Part shown: positions 1-5,384 of the stretch, piece after piece
Position numbering within the stretch: the first letter of the stretch is position 1
Layout: each line of letters begins with the position of its first letter
Assembly (NCBI GenBank): GCA_003557065.1
Contig: PWPS01000012.1
Span: forward strand, 1 to 8,295
DNA: 8,295 bases
Direction: 5' to 3'
Origin: Candidatus Nealsoniibacteriota bacterium
GTDB lineage: Bacteria > Patescibacteriota > Minisyncoccia > Minisyncoccales > PWPS01
Translations under genes and position numbers: made by a program
The notes under the pieces: generated by a model
What the model saw: the letters and a program-made list of their open reading frames with translations, nothing else
Told to the model about the DNA's origin: nothing
Databases searched by the model: none

Positions 1-1102
1 CCGATCCTATCCGGTCGGCTTTTCTGACTTTTATCAAGTCATCCACATTCTCCGGAGAGACTTTTCTCACCAACCTTCTTACCGAAGACTCGGAAACTTC
101 TCCTACATTGTAATAGAAGAGATGATACCTGACTAATTTGGTTATTTTTTTAATATCACTTTTGGGAAATTTTAATCTTTTCAATATTTTTTCCGTCTTC
201 TTTGCTCCGACCACTTCATGATTGTAAAATGTAGCATCTTCGCCCTCTCCTTCTTTAACTTCGGGCTTGGCTATGTCGTGTAACAAAGCTGCCACACGTA
301 CATGCATATTGTAGTCATTTTTAGCGGCATACTCTAAAGACTTTACGGCATGTTCATAGCAGTCATAAATATGATGCTTGTTTTGATCAACTCCGATATT
401 GTCAACCAGTTCCGGAAGTATCATTTCCAAAATTCCCGCCTCTTTAAGTCGATCTATCCCTTCCGCTGCCCTTTTGCTCATTATTATTTTTAAAAATTCG
501 TCTCTTATTCTTTCTTTTGATATCTTCGATAAGGATCCCGCTAATTTTTTAATTTTTGCCGAAGTATTATCTTCTATTTGAAAATTCAATGTAACAGCGA
601 ATCTTATCGCTCTCATTATTCTGAGGGCGTCTTCTTTGAATCTTTCTTCCGGATCTCCGACGGTCCTGATCAATTTTTTATCCAGATCCTCTCTGCCTCC
701 GAACATATCCACTACCTCTCCCTCATCGATGTCGAATGCCAGAGCATTTATTGTAAAATCTCTTCTCGATAAATCTTTCTCTATCGAATCCGCCCATTTT
801 ACCTCCTCGGGATGTCTGCCATCTTTATAATCACACTCCGTTCTATATGGAGTTATTTCCACTTTTTCGGTAAAAGGATTTTTTGAACCCGTAATAACCG
901 TTACCGTCCCGAAATCATTATCGGAAAAAGTCTTATCAAAGATACTCTCCAACTGCTCGGGAGTGGCATTTGTGGCCAAGTCCCAATCCTTGGGCTCCTT
1001 TTTTAAAAGAGCATCCCTGACGGAACCGCCAACGATATAAGTCTCAAATCCGGATTCCTTTATTTTCTTATTTATTTCTTTTATTTCTTTTGGAATTTTC
1101 AT
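1..1102 (-). CDS. cca: CCA-adding tRNA nucleotidyltransferase with HD domain (partial, C-terminus outside window)
   Basis: Class II nucleotidyltransferase of the poly(A) polymerase/CCA-adding family, which adds or repairs the 3' CCA of tRNAs in the cytoplasm. Translating the minus strand from the ATG at 1102-1100 gives 367 codons without a stop before the window edge. Visible motifs: GGSVRDALL at about residues 25-33; the metal-binding DWD (D39, D41); D110-L-S-R-R-D115-FTINAL, the ribose-recognition motif B; and E157-D158-A-L-R161, matching the EDxxR nucleotide-template motif D, followed by IMRAIRF. A helical region follows, then an HD phosphohydrolase domain with a histidine near 243 and ALLHD at H275-D276. 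The start is supported by a promoter just upstream and by the motif set beginning near residue 25 as usual. The gene diverges from the tRNA genes, both of which lack an encoded CCA, so the enzyme is needed for them. Poly(A) polymerase is the alternative, but EDxxR plus an HD domain favours CCA addition. Confidence 0.93.
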   Translation of the reverse strand, partial: MKIPKEIKEINKKIKESGFETYIVGGSVRDALLKKEPKDWDLATNATPEQLESIFDKTFSDNDFGTVTVITGSKNPFTEKVEITPYRTECDYKDGRHPEEVKWADSIEKDLSRRDFTINALAFDIDEGEVVDMFGGREDLDKKLIRTVGDPEERFKEDALRIMRAIRFAVTLNFQIEDNTSAKIKKLAGSLSKISKERIRDEFLKIIMSKRAAEGIDRLKEAGILEMILPELVDNIGVDQNKHHIYDCYEHAVKSLEYAAKNDYNMHVRVAALLHDIAKPEVKEGEGEDATFYNHEVVGAKKTEKILKRLKFPKSDIKKITKLVRYHLFYYNVGEVSESSVRRLVRKVSPENVDDLIKVRKADRIGS

Positions 1103-1112
1103 AAGTCAATGT

Positions 1113-1141
1113 ATTTTATCCTAAAAACTTGTTTTTTTCAA
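1113..1141 (-). promoter_or_regulatory. Promoter for cca, near-leaderless
   Basis: Read on the minus strand, TTGAAA (plus-strand 1136-1141, 5 of 6 to the -35 consensus), a 17-base spacer and TAAAAT (1113-1118, 5 of 6 to the -10 consensus). Only 10 bases separate the -10 box from the cca ATG, so transcription would start roughly 3 to 5 bases before the start codon and leave essentially no leader. This agrees with the lack of a Shine-Dalgarno sequence. Confidence 0.6.
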
Positions 1142-1157
1142 TTATTTTAGGTAAAAT
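1129..1157 (+). promoter_or_regulatory. Candidate promoter for tRNA-Arg
   Basis: TTGTTT (1129-1134, 3 of 6 to consensus), a 17-base spacer and TAAAAT (1152-1157, 5 of 6). The predicted start near 1163-1165 would leave about 24 bases before the tRNA-Arg gene. It overlaps the opposite-strand cca promoter, so both could not be fully occupied at once. Chance matches are common in A+T-rich DNA, so support is moderate. Confidence 0.4.
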
Positions 1158-1187
1158 GTATCAGTCCAATTGCTTGTTTCACCGAAA

Positions 1188-1261
1188 GCCCCCGTAGCTC
1201 AACCGGATAGAGCGCCTGGCTTCGGACCAGGAGGTTGAGGGTTCGAATCCTTCCGGGGGTA
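1188..1261 (+). tRNA. tRNA-Arg (anticodon TCG)
   Basis: A full cloverleaf can be drawn. Acceptor stem 1188-1194 pairs with 1254-1260, six Watson-Crick pairs plus a G-U at the first pair. The D stem is GCTC/GAGC. The anticodon stem CCTGG/CCAGG encloses the loop CTTCGGA with anticodon TCG at 1222-1224, reading CGA. The T stem GAGGG/CCTTC has the standard TTCGAAT loop. The discriminator is A at 1261 and the next bases are CAT, so CCA is not encoded and must be added afterwards. The gene lies 42 bp before the pilin-like gene, on the same strand. Confidence 0.95.
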
Positions 1262-1266
1262 CATGC

Positions 1267-1295
1267 TTTATTTTTAAATTGCTTTATTTTATAAT
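1267..1295 (+). promoter_or_regulatory. Candidate promoter for the pilin-like gene, leaderless geometry
   Basis: A perfect TATAAT lies at 1290-1295, with a poor -35 match (TTTATT, 1267-1272) 17 bases upstream. The -10 box ends 8 bases before the ATG at 1304, so a start 6-7 bases downstream would fall at or next to the ATG. There is no purine-rich ribosome binding site. Read-through from the tRNA-Arg promoter is an alternative source of transcript. Confidence 0.45.
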
Positions 1296-1303
1296 AAGCA
1301 CCA

Positions 1304-1876
1304 ATGAAAAAAGTATTCTTGGCCATATTGATCTTTTTACTTTTTACGCCCTTTCTGGTAGAAGGGGTTCCAGAAATAGATAAGAATAGTAAAAGCAGCT
1401 ATGATTCCATCTGGACGATAGGGGCCGACCCCATTCCGATATGGTATGACGGAATAGTTCCCTGTGGAAGATGTTTGAGAGCGGAGGCTGCAGTAATTCC
1501 CAGATCGGAATTGGAAGGTTTTCACGGATGCAAAGATTATGAGACATTTGTTCCCTGCGAACTATGTCACAGCTTCATAATGTTCGACCACATAATCAAC
1601 TTTATGCTTACCGTTATCATTCCGGGATTAGCCGTTTTGGTAATCGTTTTTTCCGGAGTAATGATGATTATCGGTTCCGCCAATCCGGATCAAGTAAAAA
1701 AAGCTAAATCCGCATTCATTTGGTCTGTTGCCGGAATATTTTTGGCCTATGCCTCTTGGGCTATTGTAACTGTTTTGGTATCATCGTTTATGGACTGGGA
1801 TATAGAATGGACGACAGGCGGAATAGAGGTAAATCACATGTGCGAAGTCAGAATAACCGAACGAGATTTTGACTAA
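1304..1876 (+). CDS. Cysteine-containing VirB2/TrbC-like pilin or small membrane protein
   Basis: 190 residues. An N-terminal hydrophobic stretch after MKK (about residues 4-19) looks like a signal peptide, although no clean A-x-A cleavage site is visible. Residues 45-95 form a presumably exported segment with C54-x-x-C57, C76 and C85-x-x-C88; C180 lies near the C-terminus. Two hydrophobic segments follow, about 99-124 and 137-161, joined by a short polar loop (SANPDQVKKAKSA). This layout of signal peptide, two helices and a charged loop with a lysine pair matches the VirB2/TrbC pilin-like proteins frequent in CPR genomes, where a cysteine pair before the first helix (CxxCH) is common. A role in type IV secretion- or pilus-like surface structures is inferred from this layout; no VirB partner genes are in the window. 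The gene sits alone between two tRNA genes, with the next tRNA starting 17 bp after its stop. The start is the only ATG preceding the signal-like segment. Confidence 0.7.
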   Translation: MKKVFLAILIFLLFTPFLVEGVPEIDKNSKSSYDSIWTIGADPIPIWYDGIVPCGRCLRAEAAVIPRSELEGFHGCKDYETFVPCELCHSFIMFDHIINFMLTVIIPGLAVLVIVFSGVMMIIGSANPDQVKKAKSAFIWSVAGIFLAYASWAIVTVLVSSFMDWDIEWTTGGIEVNHMCEVRITERDFD

Positions 1877-1892
1877 ATTAAAATATAAAAAA

Positions 1893-1965
1893 GCCCCTGT
1901 AGCTCAATCGGCAGAGCAGGTCCCTCTTAAGGACAAGGTTCTAGGTTCGATTCCTAGCGGGGGCA
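1893..1965 (+). tRNA. tRNA-Lys (anticodon CTT)
   Basis: Acceptor stem 1893-1899 pairs with 1958-1964, with one T-G wobble at the sixth pair. The D stem is GCTC/GAGC. The anticodon loop CTCTTAA (1924-1930) carries CTT at 1926-1928, reading AAG. The T stem CTAGG/CCTAG is perfect, with a TTCGATT loop. The discriminator is A1965, followed by CAC, so CCA is not encoded. The first anticodon-stem pair (27:43) is a G-A mismatch (1919/1935), leaving four good pairs; this is tolerated in some tRNAs. It begins 16 bp after the pilin-like stop codon and may be co-transcribed with it. Confidence 0.95.
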
Positions 1966-1977
1966 CACGGTCAACAG

Positions 1978-2006
1978 TTTAAAAGTAGAAGTCTTTATTG
2001 TATAGT
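1978..2006 (+). promoter_or_regulatory. Candidate promoter for the rpsO-NYN-pnp operon
   Basis: TTTAAA (1978-1983, 4 of 6), a 17-base spacer and TATAGT (2001-2006, 5 of 6). A start near 2013 would leave a leader of about 21 bases before the rpsO ATG. That is too short for the structured S15-binding leaders known from several bacteria. A second possible -10 box, AATAAT at 2017-2022, would give a leaderless rpsO transcript. Confidence 0.4.
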
Positions 2007-2033
2007 TAATTAAGAGAATAATAAATTAAAAAA

Positions 2034-2297
2034 ATGGATACACAAAACGAAAAAACAGTCTTGGAAAAATACGGATTGGATCCGAAAGACACGGGTTCTC
2101 CGGAGGCTCAGATTGCGATGCTTACGGAAGAAATAAATAATCTTTTCAGTCATCTTGAAGATCATCCGAAAGATCTCCATTCAAGGAAAGGATTGGTAGG
2201 TATGGTAAACGAGAGAAAGAAGCTTTTAAAATATCTAAAAAAAGAAAATACCGAAAAATACGAAGAAATAATTAAAAAAGCCGGCTTGAAAAAATAA
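2034..2297 (+). CDS. rpsO: 30S ribosomal protein S15
   Basis: 87 residues, the normal length for bacterial S15 (about 88-89). S15 binds 16S rRNA in the central domain and helps nucleate platform assembly of the small subunit. The family pattern is clear: TGSPEAQIA at about residues 21-29, then the rRNA-contacting helix region ending DLHSRKGL (about 47-54), then the NERKKLLKYLKKEN segment (about 59-72) and a C-terminal helix rich in lysine. The upstream region is A-rich with no Shine-Dalgarno sequence. The stop codon TAA shares its last base with the ATG of the next gene, indicating translational coupling. The gene heads the rpsO-NYN-pnp cluster. Confidence 0.97.
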   Translation: MDTQNEKTVLEKYGLDPKDTGSPEAQIAMLTEEINNLFSHLEDHPKDLHSRKGLVGMVNERKKLLKYLKKENTEKYEEIIKKAGLKK

Positions 2298-2800
2298 TGA
2301 CAATAAAGCATAAAGGACAACGCGTTGTGGTCTTAATCGATGTCCAGAATTTATACCATTCGGCTAAACATCTTTACAATTCCAGAGTTGATTTCAGGCA
2401 AGTTTTAGCACTGGGTGTAAGTAGAAGAACGTTAATCCGCTCTTTCGCTTATGTTATAAGAACAAAAAGCGGTGAAGAAAAGTCATTTTTTGATGCTCTG
2501 ACAGGTTTGGGGATAGAGACAAGAATAAAAGATCTCCAGGAATATCAAGGAGGTTTTAAGAAGGGAGATTGGGATGTCGGTATAGTTGTAGACGCGATAA
2601 GGCTTTCCAGAAGCGTGGATTCGATAGTTTTGGTTACCGGAGACGGTGATTTTGTTCCTTTGGTCAAATACTTGCAAAACAAAGGTATTAGAGTAGAAGT
2701 AATTGCTTTTAAAAGATCTTCTTCTTCTAAGTTGGTTGAAGCTGCCGACGAATTCATGGACCTGGAGGAGAATCCAAAAAAATACTTACTGAAAAAATAA
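2297..2800 (+). CDS. NYN domain (LabA/DUF88-type) putative ribonuclease
   Basis: 167 residues forming a single NYN domain of the PIN-like nuclease superfamily (LabA/DUF88 group). An N-terminal strand carries VVVLIDVQNLY (D15, N18), then a central region with DWDVGIVVDAI (D91, D93, D99), then VTGDGDFVPLV (D116, D118) and a C-terminal strand ending in EVIAF. These acidic residues occupy the positions expected for the metal site of PIN-like nucleases, so metal-dependent RNA cleavage is the likely activity; substrate cannot be told from sequence. The ATG overlaps the rpsO stop by one base, and pnp begins one base after this stop, so the three genes are very probably co-expressed. Placement between S15 and PNPase suggests a role in RNA turnover or ribosome-linked RNA processing (inference). 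No ribosome binding site is visible. Confidence 0.88.
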   Translation: MTIKHKGQRVVVLIDVQNLYHSAKHLYNSRVDFRQVLALGVSRRTLIRSFAYVIRTKSGEEKSFFDALTGLGIETRIKDLQEYQGGFKKGDWDVGIVVDAIRLSRSVDSIVLVTGDGDFVPLVKYLQNKGIRVEVIAFKRSSSSKLVEAADEFMDLEENPKKYLLKK

Positions 2801-2801
2801 A

Positions 2802-4916
2802 ATGGAAAATTACGAGCTACAAATCGGTGGAAGAAAATTGACCGCGAGTTTTAAAAAACTGGCAGAACAAGCCAACGGCAGTGTAATTCTTCGTTACGGG
2901 GATACCGTAGTATTGGCTACCGCAACCATGTCGAAGGAAGACAGAAAGGATCAATTGGGTTACTTTCCACTAATGGTCTTTTATGAAGAAAAGTTTTATG
3001 CGGCGGGTAAGATAGGAGGATCTCGTTACACAAGAAGAGAGGGAAAGCCATCGGACAGAGCTACTCTTATATCAAGAATGATAGATAGATCCATAAGACC
3101 CCTTTTTCCGGAAAATTTAAAAAGGGAAGTGGAAGTTATCGTAACCTGTCTTTCCTGGGATGAAGAAAACGATCCCGGTATTCTTGGTGGAATGGCTGCT
3201 TCATTGGCTCTTTCGGTTTCCGACATCCCCTGGAACGGACCCTTGTCCATGGTAAGGATAGGAAAAGGTGAAGAGGGACTGATATTGAATCCCACATATC
3301 AGGAAAGAGAAGATGGGGGAATGGAAGTTGTTTTTAGCAGCTTTATAAAAGACGGGGAGTATATAATAAACATGATCGAGGGATTTTTCAAAGAAGAACA
3401 AGAAGAAGTTGTTATGGAAACTGCCGATTTGGCAAAAAGAGCTACGGAAAAATTGGAAGAATTTCAACTAAAAATAATAGAAGAAAAAGGTGTTGAAAAA
3501 ATTAATATTCAGGAAAAGGAAAGAGACGTCGATGTTGAAAAATTCATATCTTCCTTCCGAAAAAGAGTGGAAGAAGCGATATTCGAAAGTGACGATGAGA
3601 AGGTGGGAGATCTAAAAGAGATAAAAGAAGAGATAAAAGAAAATTTTGAAGAAGAAGCGAAACAAAAATATGCCATTAACTTTCTTGACGACCTAAAAAA
3701 GAAAGTGATAAGGGAAAACATTCTAGATAAAAACAGAAGACCGGATGGAAGAAAGGAAGACGAATTGAGGGAGTTGCAAATGGAAACGGGACTTTTACCG
3801 AGAACCCATGGAACCGGGCTCTTTTCAAGGGGTAAAACCAGATCTCTCTCAATAATTACGCTGGGAGCACCGGGGGATAAAAAACTTTATGACGGAATGG
3901 AGGAAGAAGGAAAAAAACGCTTTATGCATCATTACAACTTTCCCCCATATTCGGTAGGCGAAGTTCAACCTCTAAGAGGTCCCGGTAGGAGGGATATAGG
4001 ACACGGAGCACTGGGGGAAAAGGCGATAGAACCGATGCTTCCCGGTATAGATGACTTCCCCTATACTATCAGATCCGTCTCAGAAATTCTTTCATCAAAC
4101 GGGTCGACCTCACAGGCGGCAATTACAAGTACCTCTCTTGCTTTAATGGATGCCGGAGTTCCGATAAAATCACCGGTAACCGGAATATCTATCGGCCTTG
4201 TTAGTGAAAAAGAAAAATACAGAATTTTGACTGACATACAAGGACCCGAAGATCATGCGGGAGATATGGATTTCAAAGTATCTGGAACAAGAGAGGGAAT
4301 CACCGCGATTCAGATGGACGTTAAGATCCCGGGAATAACCATAAGAATGATGAAGGAAATCCTTGAAAGGGGGAAAAAGACTCGTCACGAGATATTGGAT
4401 TTACTTGAAGAAACCATCCCCGAACCCAGGTCGGAAATGTCTCCCTATGCTCCAAGAATAATCACCATGCAGATAGATCCCGAGAAAATAAGAGAAGTAA
4501 TAGGTCCTGGAGGAAAGGTTATAAATGAGATAATAGATGAAACCGAAGTCTCCATAGACATTGAAGATACCGGTGTCATATTCATCACTTCCGAAGACAA
4601 GCAATCTGCGGAAAAAGCAATGGAGTGGATTAAAAATATCGTCCGAGAGCCAGAAGAAGGAGAGATATTCAGTGGAAAAGTCAAAAAGATAATGAACTTC
4701 GGTTGTTTTGTTGAGATAATGCCCGGAACCGAAGGGTTGGTTCATATCTCGGAACTGGCCGAAGGTAGGGTTAATAAAGTAGAAGATGTGGTGAAAGTCG
4801 GAGACATTATCCCGGTAAAAGTTTTGAAAGTGGCCAGCGACGGAAAAATAGATCTTTCGTTAAAAGAGGCCCAAAAAGAAGAGGCCCAAAAAAGGAGGGA
4901 TGCCAGAAACAAGTAG
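2802..4916 (+). CDS. pnp: Polyribonucleotide nucleotidyltransferase (PNPase)
   Basis: 704 residues, full length compared with about 711 in E. coli. PNPase degrades RNA 3'-to-5' phosphorolytically, releasing nucleoside diphosphates, as a cytoplasmic homotrimer. Domains in order: RNase PH-like domain 1 (about 1-200, with REGKPSDRATLISRMIDR); a lysine/glutamate-rich helical domain (about 210-310); catalytic RNase PH-like domain 2 (about 315-540), with phosphate- and RNA-contacting R396-R397 in GRRDIGHG, G434-S-T-S437 in the SNGSTSQA loop, and metal-binding D484 and D490 in EDHAGDMDF; a KH domain (about 548-610) with the GPGG loop; and an S1 domain (about 617-690). All catalytic residues appear intact. 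One deviation: the conserved FFRR RNA-binding loop of domain 1 reads Y76-T-R-R79. It starts one base after the NYN stop and ends in tandem stops TAG-TAA. Confidence 0.98.
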   Translation: MENYELQIGGRKLTASFKKLAEQANGSVILRYGDTVVLATATMSKEDRKDQLGYFPLMVFYEEKFYAAGKIGGSRYTRREGKPSDRATLISRMIDRSIRPLFPENLKREVEVIVTCLSWDEENDPGILGGMAASLALSVSDIPWNGPLSMVRIGKGEEGLILNPTYQEREDGGMEVVFSSFIKDGEYIINMIEGFFKEEQEEVVMETADLAKRATEKLEEFQLKIIEEKGVEKINIQEKERDVDVEKFISSFRKRVEEAIFESDDEKVGDLKEIKEEIKENFEEEAKQKYAINFLDDLKKKVIRENILDKNRRPDGRKEDELRELQMETGLLPRTHGTGLFSRGKTRSLSIITLGAPGDKKLYDGMEEEGKKRFMHHYNFPPYSVGEVQPLRGPGRRDIGHGALGEKAIEPMLPGIDDFPYTIRSVSEILSSNGSTSQAAITSTSLALMDAGVPIKSPVTGISIGLVSEKEKYRILTDIQGPEDHAGDMDFKVSGTREGITAIQMDVKIPGITIRMMKEILERGKKTRHEILDLLEETIPEPRSEMSPYAPRIITMQIDPEKIREVIGPGGKVINEIIDETEVSIDIEDTGVIFITSEDKQSAEKAMEWIKNIVREPEEGEIFSGKVKKIMNFGCFVEIMPGTEGLVHISELAEGRVNKVEDVVKVGDIIPVKVLKVASDGKIDLSLKEAQKEEAQKRRDARNK

Positions 4917-4929
4917 TAAAATTCGAACA

Positions 4930-5373
4930 ATGAAAAAAGACATAGCCCGCTTTGAGGGGGTGGTCTTTGATATGGATACGGATTCGGACATTGAAGAAGA
5001 GAGGGAAAATCAAGAAGAACAAGAGTGGGAGTTGGAAAATTATCCCGAAAGGAACCTTAAGACACTGGACAATGAGGAATTGGAACAGGTTAAGGTGTAC
5101 AAAAGTCAAGCTATAAAAGAAAAGGAAGAATTGCTGGATCTACTCAAGAGAGCAAAAAATGAAATTGAAAAAATCAACATTCAGCTCTCTAACCTGGAAA
5201 GTTCAAGTAACGATAGAGATTACAGAAAAAAACGAAGAAATCTTTTTAAAGAAAAGAGAAAGATAGAAGAAGCTCAAATAAAAATAAATAAAAAAATCGA
5301 AGAGGTCGTTCAAGATATAGAAAAATTGACTCAATTTGAAAAATCAATAAATAGCAATAACCCCTCCTCTTAA
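4930..5373 (+). CDS. Small helical/coiled-coil protein of unknown function
   Basis: 147 residues from the chosen ATG; no recognised family. An acidic N-terminus (about 14-36, including EWELE at 32-36) and a short linker with NYPER are followed by a helix (about 46-90), a polar break S91-S-S-N-D95, and a second helix (about 96-140), which could form a helical hairpin. The second helix matches, without gaps, the repeat module of the large protein downstream: S92 takes the helix-start position, R102-R103 replace Arg-Trp, and Y98, L105, I112 and I119 keep the hydrophobic positions. Start choice: an in-frame ATG at 4900 would overlap pnp by 17 bases and has AAAGGAGGG directly against it, too close for normal Shine-Dalgarno use. 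The ATG at 4930 has the A-rich, Shine-Dalgarno-free context of the other genes and a 13-bp gap after pnp. The longer form, with ten extra residues, cannot be excluded. Probably in the pnp operon. Confidence 0.72.
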   Translation: MKKDIARFEGVVFDMDTDSDIEEERENQEEQEWELENYPERNLKTLDNEELEQVKVYKSQAIKEKEELLDLLKRAKNEIEKINIQLSNLESSSNDRDYRKKRRNLFKEKRKIEEAQIKINKKIEEVVQDIEKLTQFEKSINSNNPSS

Positions 5374-5384
5374 ATCTACATCAT

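Noticed and set aside
399..830. Plus-strand short open frames.
   Set aside because: They lie antisense to the cca gene, whose family motifs run continuously through this interval on the minus strand.
1337..1547. Two minus-strand short open frames.
   Set aside because: They lie inside the pilin-like gene on the opposite strand, which has a coherent signal-like segment and two membrane helices; the antisense frames show nothing recognisable.
4892..4902. AAAGGAGGG followed directly by ATG, as a strong ribosome binding site and start at 4900.
   Set aside because: The purine run leaves almost no spacing to the ATG and also encodes the Lys/Arg tail of PNPase. No other gene here uses such a site, so 4930 was preferred, with the longer start kept as an alternative.
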